Assembly (NCBI GenBank): GCA_007129525.1
Contig: SKVI01000355.1
Coordinates: 1-9,173 of the forward strand
Direction: 5' to 3'
Length of the DNA: 9,173 nt
Source: Gemmatimonadota bacterium
GTDB taxonomy: Bacteria > Gemmatimonadota > Gemmatimonadetes > Longimicrobiales > Gaopeijiaceae
Below are positions 1 through 5,880 of the stretch, one piece after another. Every line of letters begins with the position of its first letter. Positions within the stretch are counted from its first letter, which is position 1. The notes under the pieces are model-generated. The model worked only from the letters and a program-made list of their open reading frames with translations, did not search any database and was not told the DNA's origin. The translations under genes were made by a program, and so were the position numbers.

Positions 1-40
1 AGTGGATGCGCCCTGCGGAAGGAATGCTCCCTTCACCCTC

Positions 41-45
41 GGAGG
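41..45 (+). promoter_or_regulatory. Shine-Dalgarno site of the LuxR-type gene
   Basis: GGAGG six bases before the ATG at 52. It decides the start among three in-frame ATGs (52, 109, 127). The 40 bases before it hold no gene that I can support. Confidence 0.7.
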
Positions 46-51
46 TACCGA

Positions 52-393
52 ATGAATTCCACCGATGCCGACTCCCGCACGACCGACACCGACACACACA
101 CCCATGGGATGCGGCCCCTGGAGCCCATGGAGGTGGGAATCCCGGCCCGCTCCGCTGGACTCCCGCGGCCCAGCGAACTGGTGCGGTGGTTCGACCTCAC
201 CCGCAGGGAGGCCCAGGTGGCGAGGAGGCTGTCGCTGCGACGCACCAACGCCGAGATCGCCCGAGAGATGCACGTGAGCGAGCACACCGTGCGTCGCCAC
301 ACCGAGCGGGTACTGCGGAAGCTGCGGATCTCGAGCCGGAGGGACGTCTACGGAGTCATCGCCGCCGCCCGCGAGGCCAACCAGACCAGCTGA
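52..393 (+). CDS. Small LuxR/GerE-type HTH DNA-binding protein
   Basis: A 113-residue protein whose second half (about residues 48-104) is a LuxR/GerE helix-turn-helix domain. It shows the family pattern LTRREAQVA, then TNAEIAREMHVSEHTVRRH as the recognition-helix region, then VLRKLRISSRRDV. The first ~45 residues are low-complexity, rich in Thr, Asp and His, with no receiver, PAS or autoinducer domain, so it is a stand-alone DNA-binding module, much shorter than usual two-domain LuxR response regulators (about 200 residues). The ATG at 52 is chosen because GGAGG lies at 41-45, six bases upstream; internal ATGs at 109 and 127 have no such site. Its stop is one base from the stop of the convergent modC. 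Target genes are unknown; being convergent to the mod operon does not imply that it controls it. Regulator class is confident, role unknown. Confidence 0.85.
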   Translation: MNSTDADSRTTDTDTHTHGMRPLEPMEVGIPARSAGLPRPSELVRWFDLTRREAQVARRLSLRRTNAEIAREMHVSEHTVRRHTERVLRKLRISSRRDVYGVIAAAREANQTS

Positions 394-394
394 C

Positions 395-1111
395 TCAGGC
401 CATGTCCTCGGTCATGAGTTCGGCGGCGTGAGGCGTGGGGGGACGAGCCATGAGATCTTGGGCAGAGCCGGCGGCCACCGCCCGTCCCCGGTCTACCAGG
501 ACCAGCTCGTCACACACCTCCCGCACGTCGGACAGGGAGTGGGTCACCAGCAGTATCGGGACCCCGGTGCCCTGGTGGATGGCCAGGAGGCGACGCCGGA
601 GGGTCCGACGCACCCGGAAGTCCAGGCCGGCGAAGGGTTCGTCCAGGAGGAGGATGGACGGCTGGGGGGCCAGGGCCCGGGCCATGGCGATCCTTCGCCG
701 CTCTCCCCCCGACAGGGTGTCGGGTCTCCGGGGCTCGTAGCCCGCCAGCTCCACCAGGTCCAGCACCTCGGCGATCCGTCGATCTCGCTGGTCCCGGGTG
801 CTGCGGTGCAGCCCGAAGCCCACGTTGCCGGCCACGGAGAGATGGGGAAAGAGGACCGACTCCTGGGACACGTACCCCACGCCGCGATCCTGCGGGCGGA
901 GGTGGATGCCTCGACCCGAGTCGAGGAGCGTCCGCTTCCCCAGCACGATTCGGCCCTCCTCCGGCCGGTGAAGCCCCGCGATGTTCCTGAGGGTCAGCGA
1001 CTTTCCCGCACCCGAGGGTCCAAAGAGGGCGGTGATCCCCCCGCCGGCCCGAAAGCGGACCTGCAGGTGGAACGCCCCCACCCGATCCTCCACGTGGGTT
1101 TCCAGGATCAC
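395..1111 (-). CDS. modC: Molybdate-type ABC transporter ATPase, short form
   Basis: A 238-residue cytoplasmic nucleotide-binding subunit that would power import through ModB. Visible in order: Walker A GPSGAGKS (31-38), Q-loop glutamine in YVSQE (about 83), ABC signature LSGGE (133-137), Walker B ILLLDEP (153-159) and the switch histidine in VTHS (191). It ends shortly after the ATPase fold. Typical ModC is about 350 residues with a C-terminal Mop/TOBE oxyanion-binding domain, which is absent here. The residue after the signature reads RRR where many relatives have a Gln. The frame is open upstream to 1780, but that part is a shadow of modB; the GTG at 1111 is preferred because it overlaps the modB stop as GTGA and follows a GGAGG core at 1118-1122 with six-base spacing. 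ATPase identity is certain; molybdate rather than tungstate or another oxyanion is inferred from ModA and ModB. Confidence 0.92.
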   Translation of the reverse strand: MILETHVEDRVGAFHLQVRFRAGGGITALFGPSGAGKSLTLRNIAGLHRPEEGRIVLGKRTLLDSGRGIHLRPQDRGVGYVSQESVLFPHLSVAGNVGFGLHRSTRDQRDRRIAEVLDLVELAGYEPRRPDTLSGGERRRIAMARALAPQPSILLLDEPFAGLDFRVRRTLRRRLLAIHQGTGVPILLVTHSLSDVREVCDELVLVDRGRAVAAGSAQDLMARPPTPHAAELMTEDMA

Positions 1112-1767
1112 CAGCCCCCTCCCCGTCCCAGACCCACCAGCGCCAGGAGCATGGCCGCGGTGACGGCCGTGAGGAGGAGGGCCATGAGGTTGGCCTCGTC
1201 CATCCGGCCCACCTGTACCGCTTCGTAGATGGCGATGCTGGCGGTGCGGGTTCGTCCCGGCACGCTTCCGGCCACCATGATGGTGGCGCCGAACTCTCCC
1301 ACCGCCCGGGCAAAGGTGAGGGCCAGACCGGCCACGACGCTGCGCCACGCCAGGGGAAGGGTCACCAGGAAGGCGATGGCCGGCTCGCTGCGTCCCAGCG
1401 TCCGGGCCACCTCCTCGTAGGCTGGATCCACCTGCTCGAACCCGGCCCGGGCCGCCACGATGAGAAAGGGAACCGAGGCGGCGAAGGCCGCCAGTACCGC
1501 GGCGCCGGGGGTGAAGACGATCCGCCCCAGCCCCACGGCCTCGGCCATCTGGCCCACCGGTCCTTCCCGCCCCACGATGACCAGGAGGTAGTATCCCAGC
1601 ACCGTGGGCGGCAGCACCATGGGGAGGAGGATCAGGACGGTGGCGACGTTGCGGCCGGGAAACCCTCGGCGAGCCAGGAGCCACGCCACCGGGAGCCCCA
1701 CCACCAGGGCCAAGGCCGAAGCGACCCCGGCCACCTGCAGCGAGAGGACGATGGGATGGAGGCTCAC
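1108..1767 (-). CDS. modB: Molybdate-type ABC transporter permease
   Basis: A 219-residue inner-membrane permease with about five hydrophobic segments. ModB hallmarks are clear: MVLPPTVLGYYLL (about residues 50-62), the cytoplasmic EAA loop that docks the ATPase (YEEVARTLGRSEPAIAF, about 117-133), then FARAVGEFGATIMVAGSVPG followed by RTRTASIAIYEAV. The length is normal for ModB (about 220-230). It lies between modA and modC with GTGA overlaps at both ends, so translation is probably coupled. The start is GTG at 1767, six bases after GGGAG (1774-1778). It would form the transmembrane channel for the oxyanion delivered by ModA. Substrate specificity cannot be read from the permease alone. Confidence 0.94.
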   Translation of the reverse strand: MSLHPIVLSLQVAGVASALALVVGLPVAWLLARRGFPGRNVATVLILLPMVLPPTVLGYYLLVIVGREGPVGQMAEAVGLGRIVFTPGAAVLAAFAASVPFLIVAARAGFEQVDPAYEEVARTLGRSEPAIAFLVTLPLAWRSVVAGLALTFARAVGEFGATIMVAGSVPGRTRTASIAIYEAVQVGRMDEANLMALLLTAVTAAMLLALVGLGRGGGW

Positions 1768-2627
1768 CGGAAGCTCCCATCGGTGTCGGGATCGGGGCCG
1801 GGAGGGGGCTCGAAGCCGTACCGCTCCAGGAGTGCCTGACCCTCCGGGGCGGTGACGAAGTCCAGAAACGCCCGGGCCGCTTCCGGGCGTGGGGCGTCGG
1901 TGGTCACTCCGGCAGCCTGCACCAGGGGCTCGTGGAGGGCGCCGTCCACCAGGAGGTGGGGACGGGTTTTCTGGTCGCTGTCCTGCACCAGGCTCAGGGC
2001 CACGACGGCGGCGTCGACGTTTCCGGTCTCCACGAAGCGCAGGGTGTGGGCGATGTTCTCGCCGAAGACGATCCGGTCCGGGAGCATCTCCCAGATTCCC
2101 ACGCTCTCCAGTGCCTGGCGGGCGGCCCTCCCGTACGGCGCGTGCTCCGGATTGGCGATGGCCACCGTGGTGTAGCCGTCATCTCCGAGTTCCACGAGTT
2201 GGTGGGGCAGGGGGCGGTTCGTCGGAACGGTCACCACCAGGCGGCCCACGGCGTAGACTCGGCGGGTGTCGCCGTCGATCCGGCCCCGTTCCACCAGGTC
2301 ATCCAGGAACCGCTCGTCGGCGGCGAAGAAGAGATCGGCGGGGGCGCCGTGGCGGATCTGGGCCGCAAGGTTTCCGGTGGACCCGAAGACCAGGTCCACC
2401 GGCGTCCCGGTCCGCTCCTCGAAGATGGGAGCCAGTTCCTGGAACGCCGGGACCAGGTCTGACGCCGCCAGGACCAGGAGGGCGTCCGGGTCCAGGGCGG
2501 AGCCGTCCGCCGGAGCGTCGTCGTCTCCGCCGCAGGCCCCCGGTAGCACCCCCAGAGCCAAGGCCACCACCACGCTCAGGACCAGTCGGAAGGCCTGACC
2601 CTCAGGCTCACACCGGTTCGGGCTCAC
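1764..2627 (-). CDS. modA: Molybdate-type periplasmic substrate-binding protein
   Basis: A 287-residue exported binding protein. Residues 15-28 form a hydrophobic signal segment ending in LPGAC (Cys32), followed by an acidic linker GGDDDAPADG. This looks like a lipoprotein anchor, although proline at -3 is a poor lipobox match, so a soluble periplasmic form is possible. ModA-family stretches follow: LVLAASDLVPAFQELAP, FGSTGNLAAQIRHGAPADLF, AIANPEHAPYGRAA, FGENIAHTLRFVETGNVDAA and a C-terminal FLDFVTAPEGQALLERYGF. The start chosen is GTG at 2627, inside the regulator stop (GTGA overlap) with GGGAAGG at 2633-2639; the in-frame ATG at 2690 would add 21 residues that do not resemble a signal peptide. 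It captures molybdate, or possibly tungstate, and delivers it to ModB. Family confident; the exact anion is inferred. Confidence 0.92.
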   Translation of the reverse strand: MSPNRCEPEGQAFRLVLSVVVALALGVLPGACGGDDDAPADGSALDPDALLVLAASDLVPAFQELAPIFEERTGTPVDLVFGSTGNLAAQIRHGAPADLFFAADERFLDDLVERGRIDGDTRRVYAVGRLVVTVPTNRPLPHQLVELGDDGYTTVAIANPEHAPYGRAARQALESVGIWEMLPDRIVFGENIAHTLRFVETGNVDAAVVALSLVQDSDQKTRPHLLVDGALHEPLVQAAGVTTDAPRPEAARAFLDFVTAPEGQALLERYGFEPPPGPDPDTDGSFR

Positions 2628-3769
2628 GCCGGCCTTCCCATTCCGGAGGTGTCGTAGCCTCCGAGAAGCTCCACCTGACGATGGAGCCACGGGTCCTGCA
2701 GGAGCTCCAGGAGGGCCTGGGCCGCCGGGAGGTCCAGGAGGTGTTCCGGAAAGACCAGCTCGAACGGCTCTCGGGCCAGGGGGAGGGCCTCCAGTCCCCA
2801 GGCGGCAGCCACGGCCCGGATCGCCACGCCGGCGTCGGCCAGCCCCGCAGCCACCGTGGCCCCCACCTGGTCGTGGTCCAGCACCACCGCATCGTCAAAC
2901 CCCGGTAGCCCGTCCGGAGGGAGGCCCGCCTCCCGGAGGCAATGCTCCAGGAGAGCCCGGGATCCGGAGCCGGGCTCCCGGTTCACCAGGCGCACCCCGG
3001 CGCGGGCCAGATCCTCCACTCCCCGCAGCCCCAGAGGGTTCCGGGCGCGGACCACCAGGGCCTGCTCCCAGGTGGCGAAGCCCACGCGAATGGTGGGGAA
3101 GGGGACCATGCGGCGAATCCAGGGGGCGTTGTACTCGCCGGTACCGGGTTCCAGGAGGTGGGTGCCGGCCACATGGACCCGGCCCCGCGCCAGCGCTTCC
3201 AGGGCGGCCCGGCTCCCAGCGGGAATCCAGAGCACCTCCATGTCCCACTGCCGCCGCAGTCCCTCCACCACCAGCCCCAGCGCCGGGTCGCATCCCGCAA
3301 CGACCAGGTCGGGGGGTGGACGCCGGTGGGCCAGGAGCTGCACTTCCAGGGTGGGTGCATCGTCTCCGGGAGACTCCACCTCCCGGGCCACCCCGTCGGC
3401 GGCGAGGGAGGCGTGGACCCCGCCCAACCCCAGCGGGAAGGCGGTGAGACGTCCGGAGATCCGGGCCAGCCGGACGCGCCTGGGCCCCCGCCGGAAGAGG
3501 CCGGCGGTGGGGAGCGCCGGATCCCACGCCTTCTCCGGCGGAGTCGGATCGCCGGGAAGGGAGAAGAGTTCCTCCACGGTGCTTGCCAGCGCCCGGGCCA
3601 GGCGGAGGGCCACCTCGGTGGAGGGCATGGACCGGCCCGACTCGATGGCGGCGTAGCTCTGACGTGTGATCCCAGCCATCTCGGCCAGCCGGGCCTGCGA
3701 CCAGCCCCGGTGGGTGCGCCGGGAGCGGAGGGTGTTTCGGGGTGACGGCGAGGACGGTGAAGAGATCAT
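2624..3769 (-). CDS. XRE-HTH regulator fused to a PBP-type ligand domain
   Basis: A 381-residue one-component regulator. Residues about 12-68 are an XRE/Cro-C1 helix-turn-helix (RGWSQARLAEMAGITRQSYAA followed by IESGRSMPS). A linker of about 85 residues follows, then a periplasmic-binding-protein-like domain (about 153-365) with PDLVVAGCDPAL, the glycine-rich NREPGSGSR (263-271) and DHDQVGATVAAGLADAGVAI. This PBP-superfamily domain is known attached to HTH domains and to molybdenum-cofactor proteins. There is no signal peptide, so it acts in the cytoplasm. It is the first gene of the modABC operon and overlaps modA by GTGA. The inference is that it binds the imported oxyanion and controls its own operon, a job done by ModE in E. 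coli. The ATG at 3769 has no near Shine-Dalgarno site and may be leaderless. Architecture is confident; ligand and mode of control are inferred. Confidence 0.88.
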   Translation of the reverse strand: MISSPSSPSPRNTLRSRRTHRGWSQARLAEMAGITRQSYAAIESGRSMPSTEVALRLARALASTVEELFSLPGDPTPPEKAWDPALPTAGLFRRGPRRVRLARISGRLTAFPLGLGGVHASLAADGVAREVESPGDDAPTLEVQLLAHRRPPPDLVVAGCDPALGLVVEGLRRQWDMEVLWIPAGSRAALEALARGRVHVAGTHLLEPGTGEYNAPWIRRMVPFPTIRVGFATWEQALVVRARNPLGLRGVEDLARAGVRLVNREPGSGSRALLEHCLREAGLPPDGLPGFDDAVVLDHDQVGATVAAGLADAGVAIRAVAAAWGLEALPLAREPFELVFPEHLLDLPAAQALLELLQDPWLHRQVELLGGYDTSGMGRPA

Positions 3770-3774
3770 GCTCG

Positions 3775-3803
3775 TATGTAAACCTGACCTGCAGATATGT
3801 CAA
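3775..3803 (-). promoter_or_regulatory. Predicted promoter of the regulator-modABC operon
   Basis: On the minus strand there is a perfect -35 TTGACA (3803-3798), a 17-base spacer and a weak -10 TACATA (3780-3775). Transcription would begin about six to seven bases further, essentially at the ATG at 3769, giving a leaderless message. The nearest AGG-rich stretch lies about 13 bases before the ATG, too far for a normal ribosome site. The -10 matches the consensus at only three of six positions, so the promoter rests mainly on the -35, the spacing and the overlapping operator-like palindrome. Confidence 0.55.
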
Positions 3804-3811
3804 GTAAACAT
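3776..3811. promoter_or_regulatory. Operator-like imperfect palindrome over the mod promoter
   Basis: Left arm ATGTAAACCTGAC (3776-3788) and right arm GTCAAGTAAACAT (3799-3811) are inverted repeats matching at 10 of 13 positions, separated by a 10-base spacer. The element covers both the -35 and -10 of the predicted minus-strand promoter, and lies in a less GC-rich pocket. This is the expected place for the upstream XRE-type regulator to bind as a dimer, for autorepression or anion-dependent control. It does not match the E. coli ModE box as I know it. Symmetry is seen directly; the binding protein is inferred. Confidence 0.5.
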
Positions 3812-3967
3812 TACATTCGGAAAGGACCGTCGGTGTCCCCCTCGTTTGCCTATACAGGGTGCGGGTGGCCGGTTAAATTGACCCCCACGGTCGACGCGGT
3901 CCCAGCGGCGCATGGCGCCGGCCCCGGGCCTCCCTTAATTGTACTTCGTGACCGAGCATCCGAGACC
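3812..3967. other. Intergenic leader upstream of miaB
   Basis: About 155 bases between the operator-like palindrome and miaB. Contents seen: a small dyad GGTTAA-A-TTGACC (3871-3883; one G-T mismatch), flanked by GTGG (3865-3868) and CCAC (3885-3888); a perfect 6-bp hairpin CGGCGC/GCGCCG with loop ATG (3906-3920); and an AT-rich patch TTAATTGTAC (3935-3944) that could be a -10 region, without a convincing -35. The frame is open from an ATG at 3797, but the encoded stretch does not look like MiaB. No tRNA or recognisable riboswitch was seen. Confidence 0.4.
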
Positions 3968-5464
3968 ATGACTGAGCACTCCAGCCCGAAACGAAGCCGA
4001 CGGGCCTACGTCGAGACCTACGGTTGCCAGATGAACATCTCCGACGGCGAGCTCATGGAGGGGATCCTGAGCGCCGAAGGCTACGAGCTGGTGGACGCCC
4101 CCGAGGACGCCGACGTGGTCCTGGTGAACACCTGCGCCATCCGGGACCACGCCGAGCGGCGGGTCCTGGGGCGGGTGTCGCAGCTCAACGGACTGAGGAA
4201 GGAGCGGCCCGAGATGGTCCTGGGCGTGACCGGATGCATGGCGCAGCGGATGGGTACCGACCTGCTCGAGCAGGCCCCCTTCGTGGACCTGGTCATGGGC
4301 CCCGACGCGTACCGGTCCCTGCCGGAGCAGCTCCGGCGCATCGAGTCCGGCGAGGTGCCGGAATCAGCCGGAGAACTCACCGCCGACGGAGGTGCGCCGG
4401 CGCCGGCCCGGAAGCGTCCCGCCGGCTCCGGCACCTTTGCCGGATCGACGCAGGACCGGAGGGGCAAGGAGCGCATCCAGCTGGCCGTCCTGGACCTGGA
4501 TGACCGGGAGAACTACGAAGGGCTCGAGCAGCGTCGGACCACCGGGGTGGCGGCCTGGATCCCCATCCAGCGCGGCTGCGACCACCGCTGCACGTACTGC
4601 ATCGTGCCCTACGTCCGGGGTCCGGAAAAGAACCGCGACCCTCGGGAGGTGGTGGACGAGGTCCGGTCGCTGGTGGCTGGCGGCCGCTCCGAGGTGACCC
4701 TCCTGGGCCAGACGGTGAACTCGTACCGCCACGGCGACTGGGATTTTCCGCGGTTGCTCCGGGAGGTGGCCCGGGTCGACGGCCTGCGGCGGGTTCGCTT
4801 CACCTCGCCCCACCCCAACGACGTGACCCCGGAGCTGGTAGAGGTCATGGCAACCGAGGAGGCGGTCTGCGAGCAGCTGCACCTCCCGGCCCAGGCCGGC
4901 AACGACCGCACGCTCAAGCGGATGGTCCGGCGCTACACGGTGGCGTCGTTTCTGGAGAAGGTGGAGATGGTCCGGGAGGCCATTCCCGACATCGCCCTCT
5001 CCACCGACATCATCGTGGCGTTCCCCGGCGAGACCGACGCCGAGTTCCGCGACACCCTGGAGCTGATGCGCACGGTGCGCTTCGACGACGCCTTCACCTA
5101 CAAGTACTCCCTGAGGGACGGGACACCGGCCACCCGCTTTCCCGACGACGACTTCGTCGATGACGCGGTGGCCCAGACCCGGCTGGAGGAGCTCATCCAG
5201 GTGGCCCGGGGGATCCAGGCCGAGATCAACCGGAGCGAGGTGGGCCGGGTGGAGGAGGTTCTCATCGAGAAGGAGGCCCGGGATCCGGGGCACCTGCTGG
5301 GGCGGACCCGCCGCAACAAGGTGGTGGCCTTCCCCGCCGGTGAACGACGCATCGGGGAGTTCGCCACCGTGGCGCTCACCGGGACCACCGGGGCCACCTT
5401 CCGGGGCGAGCTGATTGAGGAGCGGGATCACTTCGAGGCCCCGGCGCTGGCGGGCCGGGCGTGA
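3968..5464 (+). CDS. miaB: tRNA-2-methylthio-N6-dimethylallyladenosine synthase
   Basis: A radical SAM methylthiotransferase that converts i6A37 to ms2i6A37 in tRNAs reading UNN codons. The 498-residue protein has the three-part MiaB layout. An N-terminal MTTase domain carries the auxiliary 4Fe-4S cysteines in YGCQMN (C20), NTCAIR (C56) and GCMAQR (C90). The radical SAM domain has the CDHRCTYC motif (C204, C208, C211), LLGQTVNSY and STDIIVAFPGETDAEF. A C-terminal TRAM domain occupies about 425-485 (VLIEKEARDP to FRGELIEE). The ATG at 3968 places the first cysteine motif 18 residues in, as in other MiaB proteins; an ATG at 3797 would add 57 atypical residues. No clear Shine-Dalgarno site precedes it. 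It is somewhat long because of a low-complexity stretch at about 135-170, between the first two domains. MiaB rather than MtaB or RimO is supported by the YGCQMN and GQTVNSY motifs. Confidence 0.96.
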   Translation: MTEHSSPKRSRRAYVETYGCQMNISDGELMEGILSAEGYELVDAPEDADVVLVNTCAIRDHAERRVLGRVSQLNGLRKERPEMVLGVTGCMAQRMGTDLLEQAPFVDLVMGPDAYRSLPEQLRRIESGEVPESAGELTADGGAPAPARKRPAGSGTFAGSTQDRRGKERIQLAVLDLDDRENYEGLEQRRTTGVAAWIPIQRGCDHRCTYCIVPYVRGPEKNRDPREVVDEVRSLVAGGRSEVTLLGQTVNSYRHGDWDFPRLLREVARVDGLRRVRFTSPHPNDVTPELVEVMATEEAVCEQLHLPAQAGNDRTLKRMVRRYTVASFLEKVEMVREAIPDIALSTDIIVAFPGETDAEFRDTLELMRTVRFDDAFTYKYSLRDGTPATRFPDDDFVDDAVAQTRLEELIQVARGIQAEINRSEVGRVEEVLIEKEARDPGHLLGRTRRNKVVAFPAGERRIGEFATVALTGTTGATFRGELIEERDHFEAPALAGRA

Positions 5465-5781
5465 GTCGGCTCGCCGGAGCTGCAGGGGTCCTGGCAGTTC
5501 TGGTGATGGTCATGCTCTTTGCTCGTTGGAACGGCGGAGAACGGGTTACGGTGGACCTGGGGCTGTGGACCCTCTACGGAGTGCCCCTCACCTACGTGGC
5601 CTTCGGGTCCCTCTTCATTGGCATGCTGGTGATGCTCCTGGCGGGGGTCCACGCCGACCTCAAGGTCCGCCGGTTCCTCCGGGAGCGTCTGGAGGCCGAG
5701 GACCGGGAGGAGCGCCAGCGGGTGGATCGCTACCAGCGGGATCTCTTCGCCACCGACGAGGCCGGCGGCGAGGAGGGCTGA
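5461..5781 (+). CDS. LapA-like (DUF1049) small membrane protein
   Basis: A 106-residue protein with two predicted transmembrane segments (about 6-21 and 41-63) separated by a short extracytoplasmic loop with the pattern NGGERVTVDLGLW. A highly charged helical cytoplasmic tail follows (about 67-96, many Arg/Glu; candidate coiled coil). The order of short TM, N-x-V-x-V-like strand, VPL, glycine-bearing second TM and basic tail resembles the LapA/DUF1049 family; in E. coli LapA acts with LapB in control of lipopolysaccharide assembly. No lapB-like TPR gene is nearby, so that role should not be assumed. The start is GTG at 5461, overlapping the miaB stop as GTGA, which suggests coupled translation. 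The family call rests on pattern rather than a strong motif. Confidence 0.7.
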   Translation: MSRLAGAAGVLAVLVMVMLFARWNGGERVTVDLGLWTLYGVPLTYVAFGSLFIGMLVMLLAGVHADLKVRRFLRERLEAEDREERQRVDRYQRDLFATDEAGGEEG

Positions 5782-5821
5782 CCAACGACCAGGCCAGGAG
5801 GCACCGGCTCCCCATCGATCC

Positions 5822-5863
5822 ATGAGAACCCCTGATCCGCCGGGGGTGGGAGGGAGGAGCTGA
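5822..5863 (+). other. Possible 13-codon upstream ORF before comEC
   Basis: ATG at 5822 opens a short frame encoding MRTPDPPGVGGRS that stops with TGA at 5861-5863, sharing CTGA with the proposed comEC start. The nearest Shine-Dalgarno-like sequence, AGGAGG at 5796-5801, is 20 bases from the ATG, which is too far, so translation is unproven. It could be a leader peptide coupled to comEC, or the real N-terminus of ComEC if one base is missing from the G-rich run at 5842-5857. Confidence 0.3.
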
Positions 5864-5880
5864 GCCTCCATCCGCCCCCC
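5842..5880 (+). promoter_or_regulatory. GC-rich hairpin enclosing the comEC start
   Basis: The 5' arm 5842-5857 (G-rich) and the 3' arm 5865-5880 (C-rich) pair at 13 of 16 positions: five pairs next to the loop, one mismatch, three pairs, two mismatches, then five G-C pairs. The seven-base loop AGCTGAG (5858-5864) contains the proposed CTG start at 5860, and the 5' arm contains the purine-rich ribosome-binding sequence. No T-run follows, so it is not a standard intrinsic terminator. In RNA it should lower comEC translation unless opened, for example by ribosomes on the upstream ORF. Confidence 0.55.

Noticed and set aside
82..105. Short CA-rich repeat (Thr/Asp/His codons) near the start of the LuxR-type gene
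   Set aside because: Only a few repeated units within coding sequence; too short to call a functional repeat.
1112..1780. Upstream extension of the modC frame to an ATG at 1780
   Set aside because: The extension is out-of-frame modB sequence with low-complexity translation; the GTG at 1111 has a good ribosome site and a GTGA overlap.
1889..2908. 339-codon plus-strand open frame opposite modA and the regulator
   Set aside because: Arg/Pro/Gly-rich shadow spanning two well supported minus-strand genes.
3797..3967. N-terminal extension of miaB from an ATG at 3797
   Set aside because: The 57 extra residues are unlike MiaB, overlap the mod operator region, and ATG 3968 gives the family-typical N-terminus.
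3776..3967. Molybdenum-cofactor riboswitch upstream of the mod operon or miaB
   Set aside because: The mod operon appears leaderless, so there is no room for a riboswitch, and nothing like the known Moco aptamer was recognised in the miaB leader.
4364..5431. 355-codon minus-strand open frame opposite miaB
   Set aside because: Shadow of the certain miaB reading frame; composition is not protein-like.
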